Below, in pieces: positions 44,341 through 52,651 of a stretch of 64,000 bases of DNA (position 1 is the first letter of the stretch; each line of letters opens with the position of its first letter). Origin of the DNA: Paenibacillus sp. FSL K6-1330 (GTDB lineage: Bacteria > Bacillota > Bacilli > Paenibacillales > Paenibacillaceae); NCBI RefSeq assembly GCF_037976825.1, contig NZ_CP150269.1:3547501-3611500 (forward strand). The letters are read 5' to 3'. The position numbers and the translations under genes were made by a program. The notes under the pieces are model-generated. The model was not told where the DNA came from and did not search any database. It saw only the letters and a program-made list of their open reading frames with translations.

Positions 44341-46035
44341 ATGAAAAAAGTAATGGCTTGTCTCGCTTTAGCCGCTTGTATGCTTTTCCCCTTGGGTGCT
44401 CCAGTGCACGCGCAATCAGCCCAAGAGGACATAAAAGCAAATGATAAAAAACCAAAAGCAACCTTTCAAGTGATCAGTGACCTGCATATTAGGGATACAT
44501 CGTTCTCTCATAACAAGCTTTTGAAAGCGCTTCACGATCTGCATTCCATTGACCCGCAGGCAGATGCTATGGTCATCAACGGAGATATAACGAATAACGG
44601 TTATCCGGAAGAATATGCAAAGGCTCGCGAGCTTCTTGATCAATCTCCTAAACCGATGAATCTGTATATGACCATTGGGAATCATGAGTTTTTTAATGGA
44701 GCTGGAAATGAGGTGAACACCAGTCGGTTCGCAGACTTTATCGAAGAGGAGCATGTGTATTACGAGAAAATGGTGAAAGGCTATCCTTTTATATTCCTTG
44801 GCTCTGAAAGCTGGGGGCCTGTCGATTCTCCCGCCAAAGACGATGCCTATCTGAGCGACGAGCAGTTGAATTGGCTGGAAGATACTTTGGAAAAACGCAG
44901 CAAGAGCGAGAAGCCTATGTTTGTTTTTCTTCATCAGCCCCTTTCCGCCGTATATGAAGCAGCAGAAAAGCGTCTAACCGATCTCTTCTCGAAGTATCCG
45001 CAAGTTATTTTATTCTCTGGCCATACCCATCGGGATATGCGACTTCCAAATATTAACCTAACACAGAATGAATTTACGAGCATCAATACAGCTTCTGTCT
45101 ATTATACAACCTTCGCACCGACAGTAAACTGGGACGAAAGCCAAGGATTGTATGTGCAAATTTACGATGACAGGGTCGTAGTCCAAGGACGTGACTTTTA
45201 CCGTAAGCAATGGATTCCCGAAGCGCATTACACGATTGATGTCCAATCGGCAACAACATTTTCTTATCGTAATAACTACGTTATTCCGGGTGAAACCGCC
45301 CTATTAACCACAAAATTTACAAATTATGGACAAAACACGATCGAGGCCATCCAAGTGGACTTAACGGCCCCTGATGGTTGGAGTGTAGAGGCAGTAACCG
45401 ATCCTCTGGTCACCCATCTTTCGCCTGGAAGTTCGATTGATACAGATTGGCGTGTGACGCCCCCTGATATTGCTGGGCCTGGATTCGCAAAATTAGATGC
45501 AGCCGTTTCATTTGAATATGGGGAGAATAAGCAAACAGAATGGAGTGCCGACTCTATAGTATGGATACCAGAACGGCTCCCAGCTGCCGATTCTTATGTA
45601 AGTGATGTGGAATGGATTCATTCCGCAAATCATTGGGGGCCCGTAGAACGGGATCAAAGCAACGGTGAAAAAGCAAAAGACGACGGAAAAACCATAACTA
45701 TTGGCGGCGAAGAATATACGAAAGGCTTAGGTGTGCATGCGAATGCTGAGATTGCTTATTATATAGGCGGCAACTTCTCGACATTTACCTCAGATATCGG
45801 AATCGATGATGAAGTTGGAAATAGAGGGTCGGTCGTCTTTCAAATTTGGGCAGACGGCGAGAAGGTATATGACAGCGGGCTTGTTACCGGATCTGATTCC
45901 GCCAAAAAAGTTCATGCTGATATCTCCGGCGCAAACGTACTGAAACTGGTCGTCACTGATGGCGGAGACGGCACTGGCTACGACCATGCGGATTGGGCAA
46001 ATGCCCATATTGCCAGATCCGATGTAAACAGCTAG
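44341..46035 (+). CDS. Secreted metallophosphoesterase with NPCBM carbohydrate-binding domain
   Basis: 564 residues; GGAGGG precedes ATG. Signal peptide 1-24 (LGAPVHAQ). Calcineurin-like phosphoesterase at about 35-285 with a complete metal site: SDLHIRD, NGDITNNGY, GNHEFFNG, LHQPLSA and SGHTHRD. Residues about 300-385 form a NEW3/CARDB-like beta domain (VIPGETALLTTKFTNYG), and about 415-560 an NPCBM domain (YVSDVEWIHSANHWGPVERD, GLGVHANAEIAYYIGG, DGGDGTGYDHADWANA), normally found on glycosidases and binding sugars. So a phosphatase is carried to a glycan. It shares the LacI operon. The substrate may be a phosphosugar polymer; this is inference. Confidence 0.9.
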   Translation: MKKVMACLALAACMLFPLGAPVHAQSAQEDIKANDKKPKATFQVISDLHIRDTSFSHNKLLKALHDLHSIDPQADAMVINGDITNNGYPEEYAKARELLDQSPKPMNLYMTIGNHEFFNGAGNEVNTSRFADFIEEEHVYYEKMVKGYPFIFLGSESWGPVDSPAKDDAYLSDEQLNWLEDTLEKRSKSEKPMFVFLHQPLSAVYEAAEKRLTDLFSKYPQVILFSGHTHRDMRLPNINLTQNEFTSINTASVYYTTFAPTVNWDESQGLYVQIYDDRVVVQGRDFYRKQWIPEAHYTIDVQSATTFSYRNNYVIPGETALLTTKFTNYGQNTIEAIQVDLTAPDGWSVEAVTDPLVTHLSPGSSIDTDWRVTPPDIAGPGFAKLDAAVSFEYGENKQTEWSADSIVWIPERLPAADSYVSDVEWIHSANHWGPVERDQSNGEKAKDDGKTITIGGEEYTKGLGVHANAEIAYYIGGNFSTFTSDIGIDDEVGNRGSVVFQIWADGEKVYDSGLVTGSDSAKKVHADISGANVLKLVVTDGGDGTGYDHADWANAHIARSDVNS

Positions 46036-46059
46036 GAAGGCTAATAAAAAGGGTCAAAA

Positions 46060-46097
46060 GGCACCCCATCTCCGGTCATTTCCGGATTTGGGGTGCT
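46060..46097 (+). terminator. Hairpin after the phosphoesterase gene
   Basis: GGCACCCCATCTCCGG pairs imperfectly with CCGGATTTGGGGTGCT, without a following T run. It may act as a weak terminator or mRNA end stabiliser. Confidence 0.45.
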
Positions 46098-46193
46098 ATG
46101 CATACCTTGAATTACATACATGAACGCTCGGCTGGACCCTTTGGCAGTCTGATTGCGATACCGGCCGGACTCATCATCGGAACAATATACGAA

Positions 46194-46232
46194 GCAGCAG
46201 TTCCCTCTTATGGAGGGGGCTGCTGCTTTTTC
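46194..46232 (+). terminator. Terminator
   Basis: GCAGCAGTTCCCTC pairs with GAGGGGGCTGCTGC (two T-G pairs) around a four-base loop, followed by TTTTTC. It separates the LacI operon from the convergent XRE gene. Confidence 0.75.
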
Positions 46233-46243
46233 AAATCTCCTGG

Positions 46244-46804
46244 TTATTTGGAATAATGGATCACCATGCTTAACCGGTTTATGGAGGTGCCGGAATTATG
46301 GTAAACATGAGGTTTATCGGCCTTAAACCGAATGGATTTACCTGGAGTCACCGTATATTCCTCGTTATCGACACGAATGGTAAGCTCTCCTTCGAAAACA
46401 GTAATAAACTCTTCCGTCCCCTCAATGTGAGCCTCTGCACTTAAATAACCGCCATGCTCCATTTCTAATGAATACATCTCGAAGCGTCGTCCGTCCTCAT
46501 ATGGAAAATATGGATAAATCCGAACTTTTCCGTTATCCTCTACCAGCGCTTGTACCTCTTCTTGAGATACCACGACCGTTTCGGAATGAGGCTCATTGAT
46601 CAATGATGTAAAAGAAAGCTTTAATCCGTTCGCGATTTTCCATACGGTTGTTATGGAGGGGCTCGATTCTCCGCGTTCGATCTGACCCAGCATCGTCTTG
46701 CTGATTCCGGTCATCTCCGCGACTTTATCCAGGCTTAGCTTCCTTTGCTCCCTTAGCAGCTTCAAGTTATTCGCCAGTATTAAATGAATGGGCTTCAACA
46801 TCAT
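46244..46804 (-). CDS. XRE-family regulator with cupin domain
   Basis: 186 residues. XRE helix-turn-helix at about 10-65 (LSLDKVAEMTGISKTMLGQIE, then SPSITTVWKIANGLKLSF), and a C-terminal cupin_2 barrel at about 115-180 (GYLSAEAHIEGTEEFITVFEGELTIRV in two strands, and IRFKADKPHVYHN). This HTH-cupin type senses a small molecule, often an amino acid. It is divergent from a LysE-family exporter; the intergenic region is full of TATAAC half sites, so it very probably controls both. Confidence 0.9.
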   Translation of the reverse strand: MMLKPIHLILANNLKLLREQRKLSLDKVAEMTGISKTMLGQIERGESSPSITTVWKIANGLKLSFTSLINEPHSETVVVSQEEVQALVEDNGKVRIYPYFPYEDGRRFEMYSLEMEHGGYLSAEAHIEGTEEFITVFEGELTIRVDNEEYTVTPGKSIRFKADKPHVYHNSGTSINRLSMVIHYSK

Positions 46805-46825
46805 ACACCGCCTTTTTTATAGGTT

Positions 46826-46897
46826 GTGCGTTATAACGAACATAATGTATAATTATAACGTACGGACGCTATAACGCACAATTATAACTACTATAAC
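46826..46897. promoter_or_regulatory. Five TATAAC half sites between the XRE-cupin and LysE genes
   Basis: TATAAC occurs at 46832, 46854, 46870, 46883 and 46892. The outer copies form GTGCGTTATA (46826-46835) and its exact inverse TATAACGCAC (46870-46879), and CGTTATAACG (46829-46838) is itself palindromic. The array covers the space where both divergent promoters should be. Confidence 0.6.
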
Positions 46898-46918
46898 ATA
46901 TGTGAAAGGAGGGAGCGA

Positions 46919-47506
46919 GTGTTCATCGTTCCGCTGTTGACTTATGCCATTGTCGCGTCTTTTACGCCCGGCCCCAATAATATCATTTCGATGACGAATG
47001 CACGGAGCCACGGATTTAAAAGAACAATGCGCTTTATCGGAGGGGTAGCGGCTGGATGCCTGGTCATTATGTTGTTGTCCAGCTATTTCAATCTGGTATT
47101 ATATCCATTCATCCCGAAGATTAGGTTTGTCATGAATATCATCGGATGCCTGTACCTGATCTATCTTGCTATTAAAATCATGCAGAGCAAGCCGCAAGAT
47201 GCAGATGATAAGGCGCGTGGATTCAATACCTTTTACTTCGGATTCATCTTTCAGTTCATGAATCCGAAGGTTATTTTATACGGGATTACGGCCATATCGA
47301 CTTTCGTCATGCCCATCTCCACATCCCATGCGCAGTTGTTATCATACTCGTTCTTGCTCACGATCGTCGGCATTTGTGCCAACATGACCTGGGCGTTGTT
47401 CGGTTCGCTGTTCCAGCATCTGTTAACCCGATATGAGCGCCCGTTTAATATATCGATGGGATTGCTTCTGCTTTACAGCGCATTTTCTATTTATGCCGCC
47501 AACTGA
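46919..47506 (+). CDS. LysE-family exporter
   Basis: 195 residues, GTG start after AAAGGAGGGAG. Six membrane helices with the LysE/RhtB opening FTPGPNNIISMTNARSHGFK (G-x-x-P-G-P-N motif) and a middle FGFIFQFMNPKVILYGITAIS, which carries the conserved N-P-K. It exports amino acids or similar small molecules. It is divergent from the XRE-cupin gene, which probably represses it until its ligand builds up. Confidence 0.9.
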   Translation: MFIVPLLTYAIVASFTPGPNNIISMTNARSHGFKRTMRFIGGVAAGCLVIMLLSSYFNLVLYPFIPKIRFVMNIIGCLYLIYLAIKIMQSKPQDADDKARGFNTFYFGFIFQFMNPKVILYGITAISTFVMPISTSHAQLLSYSFLLTIVGICANMTWALFGSLFQHLLTRYERPFNISMGLLLLYSAFSIYAAN

Positions 47507-47551
47507 TACGCTCGCTTCATCGTGGTGTCATCGACGCTTTAACTAAAAGAA

Positions 47552-47595
47552 CAAGGCTTCCCGGATTACTCATTCGGAAAGCCTTGCCTTGTTTT
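47552..47595. terminator. Bidirectional terminator between lysE-like and ldh genes
   Basis: CAAGGCTTCCCG pairs with CGGAAAGCCTTG with one mismatch, with T-rich ends on both sides between convergent genes. Confidence 0.7.
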
Positions 47596-48526
47596 ATTCG
47601 AAAATGTTGGAGATTTGTTCTTTCAGTTTGTTAGCGGATGCATGGAACTGGTTTAGTTCCTCGTCATTTAACTCAAGATTCAGAATTTCCCGAACCCCTG
47701 TACGATCAACCACGCAAGGTACGCCTAAGTATACATCAGACACACCGTGGTAGTCCGTCAGCAGCGTGGATACATTGAGAACGGAACCTTCGTTTTGCAA
47801 AATGGAGACGATAATCCGATCGAGCGCCAAGGCGATCGCATAGGAAGTGGAGCCCTTGGCGTTAATGATTTCATAAGCCGCATTCTTGGTGCGGTCGAAA
47901 ATATCCTCTTTTTCCCCGTCTGTCAGATCGATCCCAATCCCCGCGATGTTGGCAATGCTCCAGAGCGGCAGCTCGGAATCGCCGTGTTCCCCGACGATAT
48001 GGGCGTGTATGCTGCGCGGATTAATGCCTTTGTTTTGTCCGATCAAATACCGGAAACGGGCGCTATCCAGCAAGGTACCGGAACCGATTACGCGATTGAC
48101 CGGGAAGCCGCTCTTCTTCAACGTGACGTAAGACAAAATATCAACCGGATTTGTAGCCACAAGAATGATGCCATGATCATTGTATTTCACGATATTTTGG
48201 ATAATGTCGTCAAATATCGCCGTATTGCGCTTCAATAAATCAATTCGGGTCTCGCCAGGTCTTTGGTTGGAGCCTGCGGCAATGACAATGATGTCTGCAT
48301 CCTTGCAATCGCTGTAATCTCCAGCCCAAAGCTTCACGCCTCCGGCAAAGGGGAGACCGTGATTCATATCCAAGGCTTCACCAAGAGCTTTGTCATGATT
48401 CGCATCGATTAATACCAGTTCAGATACTCTCTCTCGCAAGAATAAGGTGTACGCAGTCGTTGCTCCTACAGCTCCTGTACCGATGATCACCACGCGGGAC
48501 GGGCGCTGAGCTTCTTTTTTTGTCAT
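47594..48526 (-). CDS. ldh: L-lactate dehydrogenase
   Basis: 310 residues. Rossmann motif IGTGAVGATTAY at about 14, DMNHGLPF, mobile loop SNQRPGETRIDLLKRNTAIF with the substrate-polarising Arg, VATNPVDILSYV, and the catalytic HIVGEHGDSELPLWS (His at about 179). The Asp in LLDSARFRYLI completes the pair with His. The SNQRPGE loop with Gln next to Arg fits lactate rather than malate use (malate enzymes have Arg there). It reduces pyruvate to lactate with NADH in fermentation. Monocistronic; a TGTGA-N6-TCATC site lies 155 bases upstream. Confidence 0.93.
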   Translation of the reverse strand: MTKKEAQRPSRVVIIGTGAVGATTAYTLFLRERVSELVLIDANHDKALGEALDMNHGLPFAGGVKLWAGDYSDCKDADIIVIAAGSNQRPGETRIDLLKRNTAIFDDIIQNIVKYNDHGIILVATNPVDILSYVTLKKSGFPVNRVIGSGTLLDSARFRYLIGQNKGINPRSIHAHIVGEHGDSELPLWSIANIAGIGIDLTDGEKEDIFDRTKNAAYEIINAKGSTSYAIALALDRIIVSILQNEGSVLNVSTLLTDYHGVSDVYLGVPCVVDRTGVREILNLELNDEELNQFHASANKLKEQISNIFE

Positions 48527-48679
48527 AAGTGTTTCTCTCCCTTGTACTGAGTTAATGAAATTTGGTGAATGGTTGTACTTCTAATGACTTACCTTATTAA
48601 GTGGCTGCGCGAACTGTGACTCCCTAAGGCATCGTCGATAGTAATGATAACATATTCAGGAAGATTTAAGCAGCGGGAA

Positions 48680-48695
48680 TGTGATTTATTTCATC
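48680..48695. promoter_or_regulatory. CRP/FNR- or Rex-like site upstream of ldh
   Basis: TGTGATTTATTTCATC resembles TGTGA-N6-TCACA with two mismatches on the right half. It sits between the thioredoxin-like gene's end and ldh, about 155 bases before the ldh start. Oxygen or NADH control of ldh is common in Bacillota, but the match is weak. Confidence 0.25.
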
Positions 48696-48792
48696 CTGCA
48701 TGTTCATTATGTAACTTTGACAATGTTAGAAACCACACTCCTACATTACATATTGAATCAAGGGGAGGGGATCACACTTTCGCCAAAGGTGG

Positions 48793-49431
48793 TCATAAGT
48801 GCTTATCGGCAATTCTCTCACGTATAAACGAAGTGAATCGTTGCTTTAATTCCTGAATCATGACTTTCTGATATTCATTACCGTCATGGTAGAGATCGCC
48901 GATCTTCTTGTACGTTTGGTCCAGTTGTTCTTGATAGGCTGAGGCTTGTTTATCGGGATAGTTCCTTTTGAACTCGTCCATGACGTTCTGGATGTATGCC
49001 GGTCGAGCGCCCCAAGTTCCGAATACCTCTCCGGTGCTTGCATGGAGAAAAACTGCAATCGGATGGGCGCGTCCGCCATCCGTGAGAAACAGATCCATAG
49101 TCTCCATATGATCTTCCATGATGAGCACTTCAGACGGGATACGGCTATATTCCAATATTCTAAACAGTACAGGAACATTCCATATGACATCCGGACACCA
49201 ATCCGTACAGAGAATCAGGCAGTGCAGTTGGTTGAATGGGTTTCGCTCCGAAGTGAAGAATTGTTCACTCTCTTTATTCTCCCACTGGAAGCGATCATAT
49301 ACCTGTCTAAATAATTCCTTCGTATTAGGGACGCTGCTCAATTTCATTTCCCGAATCTTCATATTCTCCATAAATTGTAGAGGCGTTAAACCCTGGCCGA
49401 TTTTGTGTTGGAGATGGATGGGATGAGTCAT
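48793..49431 (-). CDS. Thioredoxin-family protein
   Basis: 212 residues from ATG 49431 behind AAAGGA; longer readings have no ribosome site. The thioredoxin fold begins near residue 50: CLILCTDWCPDVIWNVPVLFRI, with C-T-D-W-C in the place of the usual W-C-x-x-C redox loop, then PSEVLIMEDHMETMDLFL and a cis-proline-like HPIAVFLHAS. The C-terminal 70 residues are helical and charged. This is the thioredoxin_9-like group common in Bacillota. No signal peptide. It is divergent from a MocR gene. Redox partner not known. Confidence 0.8.
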   Translation of the reverse strand: MTHPIHLQHKIGQGLTPLQFMENMKIREMKLSSVPNTKELFRQVYDRFQWENKESEQFFTSERNPFNQLHCLILCTDWCPDVIWNVPVLFRILEYSRIPSEVLIMEDHMETMDLFLTDGGRAHPIAVFLHASTGEVFGTWGARPAYIQNVMDEFKRNYPDKQASAYQEQLDQTYKKIGDLYHDGNEYQKVMIQELKQRFTSFIRERIADKHL

Positions 49432-49503
49432 AGGATCATACGTCCTTTCATAACGTAATAGATTCATATTGATATACATCCAAGCTTGCATTAACTTAAA
49501 ACA

Positions 49504-49533
49504 AAACTGACCACATAAAAATGGTCAGTTTTT
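49504..49533. repeat. AACTGACCA inverted repeat upstream of mocR
   Basis: AAACTGACCA (49504-49513) and TGGTCAGTTT (49522-49531) are perfect arms around eight bases, with T runs on both strands. It lies in the divergent region between the thioredoxin-like and MocR genes. The same AAACTGACC core is in the hairpin after mocR at 51163-51194. Confidence 0.55.
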
Positions 49534-49691
49534 ATCTGTTTAAGAAAGTCAGATGTTAATGAATGTTGTATGATCGATTGAAGAGCTTCGTGACGGGGGA
49601 CGAGCAACTTGGACTGGATTTAATGTATAATTCAGTAAACCTATCTATCATTGCCAGTGAATTTTATTAAGAATGCCTGAGGTGGTCCAAC

Positions 49692-51113
49692 TTGTTTGAT
49701 ATTCTTCTACCTGAGCAAAGCGAATTCCCGTTATACCAGCAGTTATATCAGCAAATTCGTGAGGGTATCCGTAATGGCACCATTCTCGACGGACAACGTT
49801 TGCCTTCCGTTCGTGCCCTCCAGCTGCAGCTCAATATAAGCAAAACGCCGATCGAGACGGCTTATCACATGTTAACGTCAGAAGGGTATGTGGTCAGCAA
49901 ACCGAGGTCGGGGCTATACGTCATGAATCCATATAAGGAACTATCATACCACCATGAGCAGCAGCCTCCTTCTATAACAACGTTGTCTGTCATGCATTCT
50001 TATGCGCATTCGAATCATGGGTTTATTGACTTTAATCCCACTCGATTAGATCAAGCGTCTTTTCCGGTAAGAACCTGGAATAAAATACTGAAGGAAGCGC
50101 TGGAACAACATGTGAGTGAAATTGGAATGTATGGAGATCCGCAGGGTGAACACGGGCTTCGCACGGTGATTTCCGAATATTTACGGAATTCCAGAGGGGT
50201 TCATTCAACACCTGATCAAATTGTGATAGGCGCCGGAACAGCTTATAGCATGGGGCTTCTTGCCAGAGTGCTGCCAGGGCTTAGGCATATTGCTTTTGAG
50301 GAGTCGGGTTACAGCTTGGTACGAGATCAATTTCAACTGAATGGCTGCGATTTACTTCCGATTACGCTTAGCGATAAGGGAATCTCGCTTGACCAGCTGG
50401 AGTGCAGCCACGCACAGCTCGTATATGTCACACCTTCTCACCAATTCCCGACGGGAAGCATCATGCCTTATCCGGAGCGGAAACGATTACTGGAGTGGGC
50501 CCATGCCAGAAACGCATACATTATCGAGGATGATTATGACGGCGAGTTTCGCTACCAGGGAAAACCCATTCCTTCCCTGCAAGGATTGGATAATAACGGG
50601 CGAGTCATATATGCCGGCACCTTCTCGAAAGTGTTGACTCCGACATTGCGAATGAACTATCTTGTTCTGCCACCGGCGCTGCTGAATCAAATATCCCACA
50701 TGCGGCAGGAAGTGTTCTTTGCCCCTTCACGCGTGGAACAGTGGGCAATGACCGCGTTTTTTGAACAGGGGCATTGGTACCGTCATATTCGTAAAGTGCG
50801 TAATCTGTACAGGAAGAGACATCATCAGTTGATTGAGTTGATCGAGACTTACCTTGGCGGGTTTGTTGAAGTTACCGGTCAGAGTTCAGGACTCCACATT
50901 CAGCTGATCGTTAAAAAGGAAGTGACCTCAGAAGAATTGATTCAGGAGGCCGCGAAAGTCGGGGTTATCGTATATGACCTGCGAAAAATGTGGATGAACC
51001 ACGAGCAAGATGCGAACCAGTTCCCGAGGTTATACATGGGATTTGCAAGCTTGACCGCAGCTGAAATGGAATCGGGAATTCGGCTTCTGCAAAAGGCTTG
51101 GAACATGGATTGA
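49692..51113 (+). CDS. MocR/PdxR-type regulator (GntR HTH plus aminotransferase-like domain)
   Basis: 473 residues, TTG start after GAGGTGG. Residues about 10-75 are a GntR winged helix (LYQQIREGIRNGTILDGQRL, then PSVRALQLQLNISKTPIETAYHML). Residues about 105-470 are a fold-type I aminotransferase-like domain; YIIEDDYDGEFRY supplies the Asp contacting PLP, and YAGTFSKVLTPTLRMNYLVLP the PLP-binding Lys. MocR proteins sense PLP or amino-compound adducts and control nearby transport or metabolic genes. The arylamine N-acetyltransferase gene follows after a terminator; either neighbour may be the target. Confidence 0.92.
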   Translation: MFDILLPEQSEFPLYQQLYQQIREGIRNGTILDGQRLPSVRALQLQLNISKTPIETAYHMLTSEGYVVSKPRSGLYVMNPYKELSYHHEQQPPSITTLSVMHSYAHSNHGFIDFNPTRLDQASFPVRTWNKILKEALEQHVSEIGMYGDPQGEHGLRTVISEYLRNSRGVHSTPDQIVIGAGTAYSMGLLARVLPGLRHIAFEESGYSLVRDQFQLNGCDLLPITLSDKGISLDQLECSHAQLVYVTPSHQFPTGSIMPYPERKRLLEWAHARNAYIIEDDYDGEFRYQGKPIPSLQGLDNNGRVIYAGTFSKVLTPTLRMNYLVLPPALLNQISHMRQEVFFAPSRVEQWAMTAFFEQGHWYRHIRKVRNLYRKRHHQLIELIETYLGGFVEVTGQSSGLHIQLIVKKEVTSEELIQEAAKVGVIVYDLRKMWMNHEQDANQFPRLYMGFASLTAAEMESGIRLLQKAWNMD

Positions 51114-51162
51114 ACACTGTATGAACACAGTATGTTATTAACCTGTCTTTTATAAAATATCA

Positions 51163-51194
51163 AAACTGACCCTTTCATAAGGGTCAGTTTGTTG
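51163..51194 (+). terminator. Terminator after mocR
   Basis: AAACTGACCCTT and AAGGGTCAGTTT pair perfectly around TCAT, followed by a short T tract. Confidence 0.82.
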
Positions 51195-51228
51195 TTTATG
51201 ATAAGCAAAAAAAGTAGGAGTGCATGCT

Positions 51229-52104
51229 ATGATCACCCAAAGTGAGGTAAAGGCATATTTAAACCGTTTAGGCATCTCGGATATTCACGCTCCTACGAAG
51301 GAATATTTGTTCGAGCTCCATAAAGCCCATGTGGAGCGAATACCTTGGCAGACCTTGGATATTTTTGCTGGGAAGCCGACATCCATCGATATACAAGAAT
51401 CAATACAACTGATGATCCAGCATCGAAGCGGGTATTGTTTTCATCTGAATGGAGCCTTTACCGTGCTTCTTCGAGCCTTAGGTTATAAGGTGGATTGGCA
51501 TCGTGCTGGAGTACAGGCATTAGGACAAGAACCTCGGATTAACGGCTTTCATCTCGGAATAACGGTAAGTCTATTGCATGAACAACTTGGAGAAGAAGAG
51601 CGGTGGCTCGTAGATGTCGGTCTGGGCGATATGCCCTGGGAGCCGATCCCATTGAAATTCGGAGAATATATACAGGGACCTTTTCGATATGTGCTTGAGC
51701 CGTCTCGCATAACGGATTGTGGCTGGAGGCTGATTCATGATCCCCATTATTCTTATGTAGGCGTAGATTATGCCCCTGATGTTGTGAACAGCCTGGATAT
51801 GTTTAAATCAAACCATGCATTTTATAGCCAATCACCGGAATCTCCATGGATGGATCTGTTCATTGTCAGGCAACGGCACGAGCTGGGCATGAATGAACTC
51901 AAAGGCTGCATATGGAGAAAGTGGAGCGGCAACGCCCTGGATATGGTAGAGATTTCATCGAAGTCGGAATGGTTCGAGATCCTGGCGGACATATTTAATG
52001 AGCCGCTCGTCAACTATTCCATAATCGAACGGGACCTGATATGGGCTAAGGTATGCAAGCAGCATCAGAATTGGATGAAGCTTATGGAGAATGAGCGAGT
52101 ATAG
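51229..52104 (+). CDS. nat: Arylamine N-acetyltransferase
   Basis: 291 residues from ATG 51229, eight bases after GTAGGAG. The catalytic triad of the NAT family is clear: Cys in HRSGYCFHLNGAF (about 72), His in RINGFHLGITV (about 112) and Asp in LVDVGLGDMPW (about 130). PWQTLDIFAGKP near residue 40 is another family mark. It transfers acetyl from acetyl-CoA to aromatic amines and hydrazines, usually for detoxification. It lies downstream of a MocR gene but behind a terminator, so it likely has its own promoter. Confidence 0.93.
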   Translation: MITQSEVKAYLNRLGISDIHAPTKEYLFELHKAHVERIPWQTLDIFAGKPTSIDIQESIQLMIQHRSGYCFHLNGAFTVLLRALGYKVDWHRAGVQALGQEPRINGFHLGITVSLLHEQLGEEERWLVDVGLGDMPWEPIPLKFGEYIQGPFRYVLEPSRITDCGWRLIHDPHYSYVGVDYAPDVVNSLDMFKSNHAFYSQSPESPWMDLFIVRQRHELGMNELKGCIWRKWSGNALDMVEISSKSEWFEILADIFNEPLVNYSIIERDLIWAKVCKQHQNWMKLMENERV

Positions 52105-52278
52105 AAGACGTCGAATGCTACTCCTTAATTCGGTTCTTGAGGTGTCTATTGCGGCATAGAACACGCTAAACCAATCTGTCACTTGAATACCCAGAAACAC
52201 AGGTGGTAAGATGGTACATAAAATTCGGGTTGTGAAGCCTGATTCGCCTCATAACCCTAGCTGTAAGGAGATTTATTC

Positions 52279-52608
52279 ATGGCAACCATCGATGATTTCA
52301 CCAAACTGGATATTCGGATCGGGACGATCGTGGAAGCAGAGCCTTTCCCGGAAGCGCGCGTTCCGGCCATAAAAATGAAGATTGATTTCGGCCCGCTCGG
52401 GATCAAACGCACAAGTGCCCAGATTACGAATCGATATGAGGCGGACACCATCATAGGTAATCAAGTGGTAGCTATCGTCAATTTTCCGCCTAGACGCATT
52501 GCGGGCTATCAATCCGAAGTGCTCGTCCTCGGCGGGGTACCGGAACAGGGAGACGTCGTGCTTCTGAAGCCGGATGTCGATCTGCCGAATGGAACTCCCA
52601 TCGCTTAA
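52279..52608 (+). CDS. csaA: CsaA-like tRNA-binding-domain protein
   Basis: 109 residues, AAGGAG before ATG. The entire protein is one tRNA_bind OB-fold: FTKLDIRIGTIVEAEPFPEAR, then KMKIDFGPLGIKRTSAQITNRY, QVVAIVNFPPRRIAGYQSEVLVLG and LLKPDVDLPNGTPIA, the CsaA signature. Bacillus CsaA acts as a homodimeric chaperone with some export-related activity and tRNA-like binding surface. Normal length. It is single, convergent with the second MocR gene. Confidence 0.95.
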   Translation: MATIDDFTKLDIRIGTIVEAEPFPEARVPAIKMKIDFGPLGIKRTSAQITNRYEADTIIGNQVVAIVNFPPRRIAGYQSEVLVLGGVPEQGDVVLLKPDVDLPNGTPIA

Positions 52609-52651
52609 ACCTATTTCATCTGTCGGTCCGGTCGCTTGCGGCTTGGTCCGA

